This document shows, piece by piece, positions 36,491-45,702 of a DNA stretch of 64,000 bases. Origin of the DNA: Labrenzia sp. CE80 (lineage in GTDB: Bacteria > Pseudomonadota > Alphaproteobacteria > Rhizobiales > Stappiaceae). The notes under the pieces were generated by a model. The model did no database searches. It had not been told where the DNA came from and was given only the letters and a program-made list of their open reading frames with translations. Numbering within the stretch: position 1 is the stretch's first letter; every line of letters begins with the position of its first letter. Location of the stretch: contig NZ_WAJT01000001.1 in NCBI RefSeq assembly GCF_009650605.1, positions 1,860,001 to 1,924,000 on the forward strand, in the 5' to 3' direction. The position numbers were made by a program, and so were the translations under genes.

Positions 36491-37189
36491 ATGTTTGAGA
36501 TGACATCCGAGGACAATCTGCAAGACGGCTCACAGGAAGGTCCGCAAGGAAATTCCGCTTACCGGCAACTTCTCGAAGAAATCCGGTCGGGCCAGCTGAA
36601 TTCAGGCGACAGGTTGCGGGAAACCGAACTGGCGGAGCGATTGGGCGTGAGCCGCACGCCGGTGCGCGAGGCCATTCGCCAGCTTGAGGCCGATGGCATC
36701 GTTTTCCATGTCCCGCGGCAGGGCGCGACCATTCGCCAGCTCGATTATTCAGAGGTCATGGAACTTTACGAAATGCGTGCGGTGCTCGAGGGAACCGCAG
36801 CACGCCTCGCGGCGCAAGCTGCCTCCGAGATCGAGATCGAAGAGCTGGAAGCACTCAATCTCGAGCTGAAGGACGCGGGAAGCTCGCCGGATGCGATTTT
36901 GCTCAATCGCCAGTTCCACGCAGCCATCATGGATGCGGCCAAGAACCGTTTTCTCCTCGGCGCCGTCACCACCTTGCAGAAGACGCTCATGATCCTTGGC
37001 CCCACGACATTGAGCCAGGCCGACCGCGCAGAACGGGCGATTGAAGAGCATTTTGGGGTTCTGGAAGCCATCAAGGCGCGCGACGGTCGGCTGGCAGAGG
37101 CAGCAATGCGCTCGCACATTGAATCTGCACAGCGTGTTCGCGTTCGTGCCTTGCGGTCCCGCCCGTTCTTCGACGAGGGGTTGCTGTAA
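36491..37189 (+). CDS. GntR family regulator (FCD subfamily)
   Basis: This 232-residue regulator has a winged helix (QLLEEIRSGQLNSGDRLRET, ELAERLGVSRTPVREAIRQL) and a C-terminal FCD ligand domain with metal-type His positions (NRQFHAAIMDAA and EEHFGVLEAI, RSHIESA). The start at 36491 has AAGGATC just upstream; 36500 is an alternative. It directly precedes tcuA and is divergent from the AbrB gene, so it probably responds to a tricarboxylate. Confidence 0.9.
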   Translation: MFEMTSEDNLQDGSQEGPQGNSAYRQLLEEIRSGQLNSGDRLRETELAERLGVSRTPVREAIRQLEADGIVFHVPRQGATIRQLDYSEVMELYEMRAVLEGTAARLAAQAASEIEIEELEALNLELKDAGSSPDAILLNRQFHAAIMDAAKNRFLLGAVTTLQKTLMILGPTTLSQADRAERAIEEHFGVLEAIKARDGRLAEAAMRSHIESAQRVRVRALRSRPFFDEGLL

Positions 37190-37190
37190 G

Positions 37191-38570
37191 TTGGAACATG
37201 ATGTGGTTGTCATTGGCGGCGGGAATGCGGCTCTTTGCGCGGCGATGACTGCGGCAGAAGCCGGTACCAGCGTGTTGATCCTCGAGACGGCTCCCAGGGC
37301 CTATCGCGGTGGCAACTCACGTCACACGCGCAACTTCCGTTGCATGCACAAGGGGCCATTGGGCCCGCTTGTCGATGACTACAGAGAAGACGAATATCTG
37401 GCCGACCTGATGAAGGTGACGGCCGGAAAGACCGACGGCGAACTCGCCAGGCTTGCGATCCGCAGCTCCGAAGAGTGCCTCCCATGGATGCAGGATCATG
37501 GGGTGCATTTCCAGCCGCCCCTGTCCGGCACCCTATCGCTCGCTCGCACAAATGCCTTCTTCATGGGCGGCGGAAAATCGCTGGTCAACGCCTACTACCG
37601 GACAGCAGCAAAACTCGGCATCGACGTTCTGTATGAGGCACAGGTCACCCATCTGGAACTCGCTGGCGATCAGATCGCGTGGATCGACTTCAGCCACGGT
37701 GGCGAAAGCCACCGCATCACGCCCAAGGCGGTCGTTGTCGCGTCCGGCGGATTTCAGGCCGACACGGAGTGGCTGACCCGCGCCTGGGGCCCCGCGGCGA
37801 AAAACTTCCTTATTCGTGGGACGCCCTACAATCGCGGTATGGTTTTAGCCGATCTGCTAGATCAGGGCGTACAATCGGTCGGGGATGCCGATCAATGCCA
37901 CGCGGTGGCCATCGACGGGCGGGCACCCAAGTTCGACGGCGGCATCGTCACCCGGCTTGACTGCGTTCCCTTCTCCATTGTCGTCAACAAGAACGCCGAG
38001 CGCTTCTACGATGAAGGCGAGGACGTTTGGCCCAAGCGCTATGCGATCTGGGGCCGGCTGGTGGCCGCTCAGCCCGATCAGGTCGGCTATGTCATCATCG
38101 ACGCCAAATCCCTGAACCTCTTCATGCCGTCGGTGTTTCCGCCTTTGAAGGCTGACACGATAGAGGATCTCGCGACCCAGATGGGATTGCCTGCCGATAG
38201 GCTGCGTTCAACCGTCGATGAATTCAACGCTGCCTGCGGAGATCAAACCGGCTTTCATCCGACAGAACTCGACGGCGTGGCGACCTCCGGACTGACGCCT
38301 GCCAAGACCAACTGGGCCCGGCCGATCACCGAACCGCCGTTCTACGGATATTCGCTGCGCACCGGCGTGACCTTCACCTACCTGGGCCTGAAGGTCGATG
38401 AGAACGCCCAATGCAGCACGCAAGAAGGTCCCATCAAGAACCTCTGGGCTGCGGGTGAAACCATGGCCGGGTCCATTCTCGGCCAAGGTTATCTGGCCGG
38501 CTTCGGAATGACCATCGGCACAGTCTTCGGACGTATCGCGGGCCGGGAGGCCGCAGCCCATGCAAGCTGA
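37191..38570 (+). CDS. tcuA: FAD-dependent tricarballylate dehydrogenase (TcuA)
   Basis: This 459-residue flavoprotein has an N-terminal FAD site (HDVVVIGGGNAALCAAMTAA, then ILETAPRAYRGGNSRHTRNF). The late segments NLWAAGETMAGSILGQGYLA and GFGMTIGTVFGRIAG also match TcuA and the fumarate-reductase-like flavoprotein group. TcuA oxidises tricarballylate to cis-aconitate. The start is TTG at 37191, one base after the gntR stop; no ATG fits. It overlaps tcuB by 11 bp. Confidence 0.9.
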   Translation: MEHDVVVIGGGNAALCAAMTAAEAGTSVLILETAPRAYRGGNSRHTRNFRCMHKGPLGPLVDDYREDEYLADLMKVTAGKTDGELARLAIRSSEECLPWMQDHGVHFQPPLSGTLSLARTNAFFMGGGKSLVNAYYRTAAKLGIDVLYEAQVTHLELAGDQIAWIDFSHGGESHRITPKAVVVASGGFQADTEWLTRAWGPAAKNFLIRGTPYNRGMVLADLLDQGVQSVGDADQCHAVAIDGRAPKFDGGIVTRLDCVPFSIVVNKNAERFYDEGEDVWPKRYAIWGRLVAAQPDQVGYVIIDAKSLNLFMPSVFPPLKADTIEDLATQMGLPADRLRSTVDEFNAACGDQTGFHPTELDGVATSGLTPAKTNWARPITEPPFYGYSLRTGVTFTYLGLKVDENAQCSTQEGPIKNLWAAGETMAGSILGQGYLAGFGMTIGTVFGRIAGREAAAHAS

Positions 38571-39624
38571 TCTGATCCAGGAAGCCCGGCGTCAGGCAGA
38601 AATCTGCAACGCCTGCCGCTACTGCGAAGGCTACTGCTCCGTCTTTCCGGCTCTGCACCGGGAGCGTTTCCTGACCGACGGCGACATTACCCAACTGGCC
38701 AATCTCTGCCACAACTGCAGAGGCTGCTACTACGCCTGCCAATACACTGCGCCCCATGAATTCGACCTGAACCTGCCCAAGGCCCTGGCGGAAGTTCGGC
38801 GTGACAGCTGGGAGAGCTATGCTTGGCCTGCCCCGGTGGCCCGCAAGTTCCACACCCACGGCGGTGCCATTGCAATTGCATCGGTTCTGGGGTTCGCTGC
38901 CATGTTTTTGGCAATCCGCCTGATCGGCTCTGCCGGTGGTGACGGGTTCTACGCTGCCTTTTCGCATGGAGCGATGGTGGCGATTTTCCTGCCGGCGTTC
39001 TTCCTCCCTCTGGCGAGCCTTGCCATCAGCTTGAAGAAATACTGGTCATCGGTCGGTGGAACACGCATCGACTTGAAATCCGTCGCGCGCGCATTCGGCA
39101 TGGCCGCCGAGATGAGAGATCTTTCCGGTGGTCACGGCGATGGCTGCAATTTCGAAGAGGAAGACCGCTTCTCCCACGCCCGGCGCCATGCGCATCAGGC
39201 CATTCTGTACGGCTTTCTTCTGTGTTTTGCGTCCACGTCCGTGGGAACGCTGATGCACTATTTTCTCGACATGCCGGCCCCCTATCCGCTGTGGTCGCTG
39301 CCGAAACTGTTCGGCATTCCTGGTGGTGTGCTACTGACAGGTGGCTGCGTATGGATGATGTCTTTGAAGCTGCGGTCTGACCGCACCCTCGGGGATGGCA
39401 ATGCCTGGGGCGGTGACTTCGGCTTTATCGCGCTCCTCGGATTTGTCGCGCTCAGCGGTCTGGCGCTCTACGTCCTTGGCAGCACGGCCGCAATGTCCCT
39501 TCTTCTGGCGCTGCATCTTGGATCTGTGTTGAGTTTCTTCCTGCTCACTCCCTTCACCAAGATGGCCCACGGTTTTTACCGACTGACTGCATTGATCCGG
39601 GATGCGCAACAGAGGCAAGCATAG
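38560..39624 (+). CDS. tcuB: TcuB: iron-sulfur membrane electron-transfer protein
   Basis: This 354-residue protein starts with two 4Fe-4S motifs (CNACRYCEGYC and CHNCRGCYYAC). About six membrane helices follow, with likely heme-ligand His residues (for example ARRHAHQAILYGFLLCF and GTLMHYFLDMPAP). TcuB reoxidises the TcuA flavin and passes electrons to the membrane quinone pool. It overlaps tcuA, confirming an operon. The partner importer TcuC is absent; the TctCAB system probably replaces it. Confidence 0.92.
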   Translation: MQADLIQEARRQAEICNACRYCEGYCSVFPALHRERFLTDGDITQLANLCHNCRGCYYACQYTAPHEFDLNLPKALAEVRRDSWESYAWPAPVARKFHTHGGAIAIASVLGFAAMFLAIRLIGSAGGDGFYAAFSHGAMVAIFLPAFFLPLASLAISLKKYWSSVGGTRIDLKSVARAFGMAAEMRDLSGGHGDGCNFEEEDRFSHARRHAHQAILYGFLLCFASTSVGTLMHYFLDMPAPYPLWSLPKLFGIPGGVLLTGGCVWMMSLKLRSDRTLGDGNAWGGDFGFIALLGFVALSGLALYVLGSTAAMSLLLALHLGSVLSFFLLTPFTKMAHGFYRLTALIRDAQQRQA

Positions 39625-39821
39625 TCCCCCGAGAACGTCTCGCTGGAGCTTCTTGTTTGCGGAAGTCCGCCGCGGAAACAGATCGCACGATTTCATCTCG
39701 ATCCTGCACTGCAACCAGCTGCAAATCCGCTTTTCTCAAGACTTTCAATTCGCTAGGCTGACACCTTGGCAGATGGATTCAATCCATCTGCCTGAGTGCT
39801 TTCGTCAGTTCCGGACCCATC

Positions 39822-41045
39822 ATGCCCCTCGCCTTCGATCCGCTTTCGCCTGACTTTGCCCGGGATCCCTATCCGTATTATGCGGCTTTGCGGGAGACGC
39901 CCCGGCTGACGTATTTCGAAGATTTCGACACCTGGCTGGCGGCGCGGTTCGAGGATGTGGGCGAGATCGCCCTGCATCCGGCGATGGTGCGCTCGCTGGA
40001 GGGACTTGTCAGCGCGGAGGAAATCGCGAAGCAAAAGCGGGCGGGCAACTGGCACGACATGCCGAACCATTCCCGCTTCGTGCAATTTTCCCTGCTCGAC
40101 AGCGACGGCGCGGTGCATGACCGGCTGCGCAAGCAGGTGTTCAAGCTGTTCACGCCCAAGATGGTCAACACGCTGCGCGGCGAGATCCAGACCTATGTAG
40201 ACGGCCTGATCGACAGTTTGAGCGACCGCAAGGAGATCGACTTCGTCGAAGATCTGGCCGCTCATGTGCCGGGCCATATCATCGGCCGGGTGCTTGGAGT
40301 TCCCGATGCAGATTGCCCGCAGCTCAAGATCTGGTCAGAGAACATCGTCCAGTTCTTCGACATCGACCGGTCGGATGCGCGCAAGGAGCTGGCAGAGCGC
40401 AACACCACCGAGTTCTTTCATTATCTGCAAGGCCTTAAGGCGGAGCGTTTGAAAGCCCCAAAAGATGATCTGATGTCGGCGATGATCTTTGCCGAACAGG
40501 ACGGGCTGATGAACGAGGACGAGTTCTTTTCCACCGCCATGCTGATCCTTATGGCGGGCCACGGATCGACCATCGATGTGCTGGGCAGCGGTCTGCATGC
40601 GCTGCTGAAGTTTCCGGATGAGATGCAGCGCCTGCGACAAGACCCCGGCCTAATGAAGACAGCGGTGCAGGAGATGTTCCGCTATGAGAGCCCCCTGCCC
40701 TTCTTTCATCGCTACACGACGGAAAAGGTTCAGATCGCCGGACAGAGTTTTCCGGCCGGCACGAAATTCGGCGTCCTCTATGGGTCTGCGAACCGGGACC
40801 CGGCACAGTTTCCAGATGCCGACCGTTTTGACGTGGCCCGCGCACCCAACTGGCACATTGCCTTTGGTCGCGGCGCGCACTTCTGCCTCGGCAACCACCT
40901 GGCGCGGCTCGACATGGACATCATCTTTTCCGCGCTTTTGAAGCGGTTTTCGTCCATCGAGTTGACCGACCTGAACCCCATCTACAAGCCGGGCCTCTCC
41001 GTCAGGGGCCCTGCCTCTCTGGGAATTCGCTGGCAAGCTGCGTGA
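39822..41045 (+). CDS. cytochrome P450
   Basis: This 407-residue soluble bacterial P450 has the heme-Cys loop FGRGAHFCLGNHLARLD near residue 350 and the K-helix EMFRYESP (ExxR). The I-helix reads LMAGHGSTIDVLG: the conserved acid before the Thr is replaced by Gly-Ser, which may alter proton delivery. The substrate is unknown. It stands alone on + with no ferredoxin or reductase beside it. Confidence 0.92.
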   Translation: MPLAFDPLSPDFARDPYPYYAALRETPRLTYFEDFDTWLAARFEDVGEIALHPAMVRSLEGLVSAEEIAKQKRAGNWHDMPNHSRFVQFSLLDSDGAVHDRLRKQVFKLFTPKMVNTLRGEIQTYVDGLIDSLSDRKEIDFVEDLAAHVPGHIIGRVLGVPDADCPQLKIWSENIVQFFDIDRSDARKELAERNTTEFFHYLQGLKAERLKAPKDDLMSAMIFAEQDGLMNEDEFFSTAMLILMAGHGSTIDVLGSGLHALLKFPDEMQRLRQDPGLMKTAVQEMFRYESPLPFFHRYTTEKVQIAGQSFPAGTKFGVLYGSANRDPAQFPDADRFDVARAPNWHIAFGRGAHFCLGNHLARLDMDIIFSALLKRFSSIELTDLNPIYKPGLSVRGPASLGIRWQAA

Positions 41046-41137
41046 ACAGCGATATTGTATTGTCACAATGCAGCGTCATGGTCCCGCAACGCCATGACCT
41101 GGCGCTGACTTTCCCGTCCCCATTTCCAGGAGCTTTC

Positions 41138-42358
41138 ATGCACCGCCTTTCCCTCACCTGCCTGATCGCAGCCGGCGCGACGTTCGGCGTGTCCGGGTTT
41201 GCCAACGCCGACACCCAGGTTCACCTAGGGCCGCGGCCGCTTTACCTGGTGGACCAGATGGAAGATGGGGCGCTCAAGGACAAGCTTCTGGCCTGTGCCG
41301 CCACACCTGCTGCAAAAACCGACTTCTCAATCGGCCACCGGGGCGCTGCCCTGCAGTTTCCCGAGCACACGGCAGAGGGCTATGCCGCCGCGGCGCGGAT
41401 GGGCGCCGGTATCATCGAATGCGATGTGACCTTCACCAAGGACAAGGAGCTGGTCTGCCGCCATGCACAGGATGACTTGCACACGTCGACCAACATCCTC
41501 GCGACAGATCTGGCAGACAAATGCACACAAGGCTTCACCCCGGCAGGCAATGGTTCGGACGCCACAGCGGAATGCCGGACCAGCGACCTGACCTTAGCTG
41601 ACTTCATGTCGCTCGAGGGCAAGATGGATGGCCGCGACAAGACCGCGAAAACCGTCGAAGACTACATGGCGGCCACCGCGGGCTGGCGCACGGACCTTTA
41701 TGCGCCCAAGGGCACGCTGATGACCCATGCCCAGTCGATCGAGCTGATCAAGGCCCAGGGCGGAAAGTTCACACCCGAGCTGAAGTCTCCCGCCGTCGAG
41801 ATGCCCTTCGATGGTTTCTCGCAGGCCGACTACGCTCAGAAGATGATCGACGAGTACAAGGCGGCCGGCGTTGCACCAGAAGACGTCTGGCCCCAGTCCT
41901 TCAATCTGGACGACGTGCTTTACTGGATTGAAAACGAGCCGGAGTTCGGCAAACAGGCTGTCTATCTGGATGGCCGATACGGTCGCAACGGGATCGACCC
42001 GAGCAATGCGGAAAGCTTCACGCCGTCCATGGAAGAGCTGAAGAGCCTCGGCGTCAATTACCTGGCGCCGCCCATCTGGATGATGCTGGCTCTGGACGAA
42101 GACAAGCAGATTGTACCATCCGTCTATGCCCGCGCGGCCAAAGAGGCCGGACTCAAGCTGATTGCCTGGACGCTCGAACGCTCCGGCCCACTCGCGTCAG
42201 GGGGCGGCTGGTACTTCCAGACCGTCAAGGATGTAATGGACAGCGACGGGAAGCTCTACGAAGTTCTCAACGTCTTGTCTGAAGATGTTGGTGTGGAAGG
42301 CGTTTTCTCTGATTGGCCGGCCACTGTGACCTATTACGCCAACTGTATGGGTAAGTAG
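41138..42358 (+). CDS. periplasmic glycerophosphodiester phosphodiesterase
   Basis: This 406-residue protein has a signal peptide (LSLTCLIAAGATFGVSGFAN, cleavage near ANA-DT). The GDPD catalytic set is visible: FSIGHRGAALQFPEHT, GIIECDVTFTKDKELVCRHA and the C-terminal WTLERSGPL. It releases glycerol-3-phosphate from deacylated phospholipids. The ATG at 41138 is chosen because AGGAG lies six bases upstream and a signal peptide begins there; the frame runs to 41042 upstream. Confidence 0.9.
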   Translation: MHRLSLTCLIAAGATFGVSGFANADTQVHLGPRPLYLVDQMEDGALKDKLLACAATPAAKTDFSIGHRGAALQFPEHTAEGYAAAARMGAGIIECDVTFTKDKELVCRHAQDDLHTSTNILATDLADKCTQGFTPAGNGSDATAECRTSDLTLADFMSLEGKMDGRDKTAKTVEDYMAATAGWRTDLYAPKGTLMTHAQSIELIKAQGGKFTPELKSPAVEMPFDGFSQADYAQKMIDEYKAAGVAPEDVWPQSFNLDDVLYWIENEPEFGKQAVYLDGRYGRNGIDPSNAESFTPSMEELKSLGVNYLAPPIWMMLALDEDKQIVPSVYARAAKEAGLKLIAWTLERSGPLASGGGWYFQTVKDVMDSDGKLYEVLNVLSEDVGVEGVFSDWPATVTYYANCMGK

Positions 42359-42371
42359 AAACGCATCAGGT

Positions 42372-42390
42372 GGCCGCCCTCCGGGCGGCC
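42372..42390. terminator. hairpin between convergent gdpD and merR genes
   Basis: An 8-bp GC stem (GGCCGCCC / GGGCGGCC, loop TCC) lies between two convergent stop codons. It has no T-run, but the position fits a shared terminator. Confidence 0.5.
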
Positions 42391-42400
42391 CGCATCTTTG

Positions 42401-42994
42401 CTATCGTGCCTGATCCAGAATGCGTTTGCACTCAAGCAGTTCGAACAGCGTGGATTGAAGCCGGCGGACGTCGTCCTTGGACATGGCCTCCGGCACTTCC
42501 GCGGCCTGACCGGCTTCCTTTTCAGACCGGAAGCGGTCCATGAAGCGCATGGATCCGGGCGCTTTGTCAGCGGTTTTGCGTGCGGAGGTTTCCGGCAGAA
42601 CGTCGCGCGGCGTTGCGTCCTGTGGCACCACTTCGTCAGCCTGCGGCACCGGCGGCGTTTCCACCACCTTGGGCTTTGAGACTGTTTGCTGGGTGGCGGG
42701 AACCGGCAGCGCATCTTCGCGCCAGATCTGCATGACGAAACGCGGGCCCTGCTCTTTCAGGATCCGCTGCACCCCCTTGATGGTGTAGCCTTCGCCGTAC
42801 AGAAGGTGGCGAATGCCACGCAGTAGCTCGACGTCATCGGGACGATAATAGCGCCGGCCGCCGCCGCGCTTGAGCGGCTTGATCTGGGTAAAGCGCGTTT
42901 CCCAAAACCTGAGGACATGCTGCGGAAGATCCAGATCATCCGCCACTTCGCTGATGGTCCGGAACGCATCCGGGCTTTTGTCCTGATTGGTCAT
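42401..42994 (-). CDS. MerR family transcriptional regulator
   Basis: This 197-residue protein has an N-terminal MerR DNA-binding domain (FRTISEVADDLDLPQHVLRF, WETRFTQIKPLKRGGGRRYY, RPDDVELLRGIRHLLYGEGY). A low-complexity Pro/Glu-rich linker and a short C-terminal helix with one Cys follow. It lacks the metal-binding Cys set of classical MerR. In alphaproteobacteria this gene follows ihfA as here; its target is not known. Confidence 0.9.
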   Translation of the reverse strand: MTNQDKSPDAFRTISEVADDLDLPQHVLRFWETRFTQIKPLKRGGGRRYYRPDDVELLRGIRHLLYGEGYTIKGVQRILKEQGPRFVMQIWREDALPVPATQQTVSKPKVVETPPVPQADEVVPQDATPRDVLPETSARKTADKAPGSMRFMDRFRSEKEAGQAAEVPEAMSKDDVRRLQSTLFELLECKRILDQAR

Positions 42995-43044
42995 GTTCGC
43001 TGGATCACAAGAGGAAGGTCCGGCTGCAAGGCCCGCTCAACCGA

Positions 43045-43356
43045 TCAGGAATTCTGGCCGGTCAGGGCGTCGTTGATCCGCTGCTTCAGCACGTTGCTGG
43101 GCTTAAAGACCATGACGCGGCGCGGAGAAATCGGCACTTCTTCGCCGGTTTTCGGGTTTCGCCCGATCCGTTCTCCCTTGGATCGAACGACGAAGGACCC
43201 AAAGGAAGACAATTTGACGGACTCTCCCGTCAAAAGGCACTCCGAGATTTCCGAAAGAACCCGCTCGACCAATTCCGACGACTCCGTGCGTGAAAGGCCG
43301 ACCTTTTGGTAGACCGCTTCGCACAAATCGGCGCGCGTAATAGTTCTGCTGCCCAT
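43045..43356 (-). CDS. ihfA: integration host factor subunit alpha
   Basis: This 103-residue protein has the full HU/IHF fold: TRADLCEAVYQKVGLSRTES at the start, GESVKLSSFGSFVVRSKGER and the DNA-intercalating arm IGRNPKTGEEVPISPRRVM. IHF bends DNA in recombination and transcription, including at sigma-54 promoters. ATG 43356 is chosen over GTG 43362 because GGGGAG then has proper spacing. Confidence 0.95.
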   Translation of the reverse strand: MGSRTITRADLCEAVYQKVGLSRTESSELVERVLSEISECLLTGESVKLSSFGSFVVRSKGERIGRNPKTGEEVPISPRRVMVFKPSNVLKQRINDALTGQNS

Positions 43357-43507
43357 GACCACTCCCCGGCGAAGCCAACGATCTGGCTGATTTCACTATA
43401 GAACTCACCGTATCCGGTTACGCTATTGCCTCACGGCAAACTGGTCAACAGGGACTCTGCAGTTCAGCCGAAATAACACCTAGTCTTTTCGGCCCACTGA
43501 TGCGTCT

Positions 43508-44485
43508 TCACCAGCGCAGCAAAGCCGATCCCCAGGTAAAGCCGCCGCCCATGGCTTCAAGAAGGATGATGTCGCCCTCCTTCACCCGGCCGTCACGCAC
43601 AGCCGTGTCCAGCGCAAGTGGTATCGAGGCAGCCGAGGTGTTGCCGTGAAGCTGAACCGTGGTGACCACCTTCTCTGGCGCTATGCCGAGTTTCTTGGCA
43701 CTGGCGTCGATGATCCGCTTGTTGGCCTGGTGAGGAATGAACCAGGTCAAATCGTCAGAGGACAGGCCGGTGGCCTTGTAGGCATCCTCGATCACGTCGG
43801 TGATCATACCAACCGCATGTTTGAAGACCTCACGGCCTTCCATGCGCAGGTGACCGGTTGTCTGAGTGGCTGAAGGGCCACCGTCAACGTAGAGCTTTTC
43901 CTTGTGCTGCCCGTCCGAGCGCAGGTGCGAGGTCAGGATACCCCGGTCAGCGATGGTTCCCTCGCCTTCCCGCGCTTCGAGTACCACAGCTCCGGCGCCG
44001 TCGCCGAAGAGCACGCAGGTTGTGCGATCTTCCCAATCGAGAATGCGGGAGAATGTTTCCGCTCCGATGACGAGTGCCCGTTTTGCCATTCCGGTGCGCA
44101 GATAGGCATCGGCGGTGGCCAGCGCATAGACAAAGCCGGAGCAAACCGCATGGACGTCAAAGGCAAAGCCATGATGGATGCCAAGGCGATGCTGCACGGT
44201 GACGGCACTGGCGGGAAAGGTGTTGTCAGGCGTGGCGGTCGCCAGGATGATGAGATCGATGTCCTGTGGATCGACGCCGGCGCGCTCCAACGCAGCCGTG
44301 GCCGCATTGAACGCCAGATCGGAGGTTACCTCACCTTCGGCGGCAATGTGGCGCTGTTTGATTCCTGTCCGCTGGACGATCCACTCATCCGAGGTATCGA
44401 CCGTCTTTGCCAGGTCGTCATTGGTCAAACACTTGGCTGGCAGGTAGCTGCCAGTTCCAAGTACGGTCGAACGGATCACGCTCAC
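43508..44485 (-). CDS. fabH: 3-oxoacyl-ACP synthase III (KASIII)
   Basis: This 325-residue thiolase-fold enzyme starts fatty acid synthesis by condensing acetyl-CoA with malonyl-ACP. The catalytic triad is visible: Cys in FDVHAVCSGFVYALATADAY, His in WFIPHQANKRIID and Asn in VQLHGNTSAASIP. The ending EAMGGGFTWGSALLRW is family-typical. Its start overlaps the plsX stop by four bases. Confidence 0.96.
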   Translation of the reverse strand: MSVIRSTVLGTGSYLPAKCLTNDDLAKTVDTSDEWIVQRTGIKQRHIAAEGEVTSDLAFNAATAALERAGVDPQDIDLIILATATPDNTFPASAVTVQHRLGIHHGFAFDVHAVCSGFVYALATADAYLRTGMAKRALVIGAETFSRILDWEDRTTCVLFGDGAGAVVLEAREGEGTIADRGILTSHLRSDGQHKEKLYVDGGPSATQTTGHLRMEGREVFKHAVGMITDVIEDAYKATGLSSDDLTWFIPHQANKRIIDASAKKLGIAPEKVVTTVQLHGNTSAASIPLALDTAVRDGRVKEGDIILLEAMGGGFTWGSALLRW

Positions 44486-45546
44486 AAATCACCTTCCGGG
44501 GTAGGCGCGGCGTCGGCGAAGCGGCCGCGATGATAATGCACAAGGTCCTGAGCGATCTTGTCGGTCAAGCCATTTCGAACCATGTCATAAGCCAGATCAA
44601 TGGCTGCTGCATAGCCCTCTGCGTCTGTTCCACCGTGGCTTTTGATCACAATGCCATTGAGGCCGAGAAACACGCCGCCATTGACTTTGCGCGGATCCAT
44701 CTTCTCGCGCAGCCGGTCAAAGGCGCTCTTGGCGAAGATGTAGCCGATCTTGGACATGAAGGTGCGGCTCATTGCAGAGCGCAGGTATCCGCCGATCTGT
44801 TTGGCAGTGCCTTCTGCAGTCTTCAGCGCGATGTTGCCGGCAAAACCCTCAGTCACGACCACATCAACGGTGCCCTGACCAATATCGTTGCCTTCAACAA
44901 AACCAGCGTAGGACAGCGAGCGCAGCGGCGTTTCGCGCAAGAGGCGCCCCGCAGTGCGCACCTCTTCCAGCCCCTTCACCTCTTCAACACCGATATTCAA
45001 CAGACCGATGGAGGGTTTTTCAACACCAAACAGCGCGCGCGCCATGGCGCCGCCCAGAATCGCAAAATCGATCAGCTGCTGGGCATCCGCACCAATGGTC
45101 GCGCCGACATCCAGCACAACGGACTCGCCGCGGGCTGTCGGCCAGATCGCCGCAATCGCCGGGCGCTCAATGTTGGCCATCGTGCGTAGGCAGAACTTCG
45201 ACATGGCCATCAGGGCGCCCGTGTTGCCAGCGGAGACCGCAACAGCCGACTCGCCGGTTTTCACAGCCTCGATCGCCCGCCACATGCTGGAGCGCCAACG
45301 CCCCTGGCGCAGCGCCTGGCTCGGCTTTGCGTCCATGGCGACCGACACGTCGCAGTGATGGAATGTTGAGGCGTCGCGCACACGCGGATATTTTTCCAGA
45401 AGTGGCAGGACCACCTTCTCGTTGCCATAGAGCAGGAAACGGATATCCGGATGACGGACAAGCGCAATCTCGGCGCCCGGAATCACGACTTCCGCGCCGT
45501 TGTCACCGCCCATTACATCGAGGGAAATTGGAATGGTTTTCGCCAT
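44482..45546 (-). CDS. plsX: phosphate acyltransferase PlsX
   Basis: This 354-residue enzyme makes acyl-phosphate from acyl-ACP for phospholipid synthesis. Marks are ISLDVMGGDNGAEVVIPGAE, AVAVSAGNTGALMAMSKFCL, VLDVGATIGADAQQLIDFAI (N to T at the usual GAN site) and LNIGVEEVKG. The ATG at 45546 (MAKTIPISL) is chosen; the frame upstream to 45675 is not family-like. It overlaps fabH in the plsX-fabH-ihfA block. Confidence 0.95.
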   Translation of the reverse strand: MAKTIPISLDVMGGDNGAEVVIPGAEIALVRHPDIRFLLYGNEKVVLPLLEKYPRVRDASTFHHCDVSVAMDAKPSQALRQGRWRSSMWRAIEAVKTGESAVAVSAGNTGALMAMSKFCLRTMANIERPAIAAIWPTARGESVVLDVGATIGADAQQLIDFAILGGAMARALFGVEKPSIGLLNIGVEEVKGLEEVRTAGRLLRETPLRSLSYAGFVEGNDIGQGTVDVVVTEGFAGNIALKTAEGTAKQIGGYLRSAMSRTFMSKIGYIFAKSAFDRLREKMDPRKVNGGVFLGLNGIVIKSHGGTDAEGYAAAIDLAYDMVRNGLTDKIAQDLVHYHRGRFADAAPTPEGDL

Positions 45547-45702
45547 AGCCGGTCTTTTGAAGTGCTTTCCTTGGTCGGCCAGACTGCGATTATCTTGGCG
45601 CAGGACCTGAGCTCCACCGCATCTTTCGGAGCTCCTAAACGGTGGCGAACATAACGCTTTCCAGCTGTGAAACAACCATTTTCAGGCCGTCATCCTGAGG
45701 TT

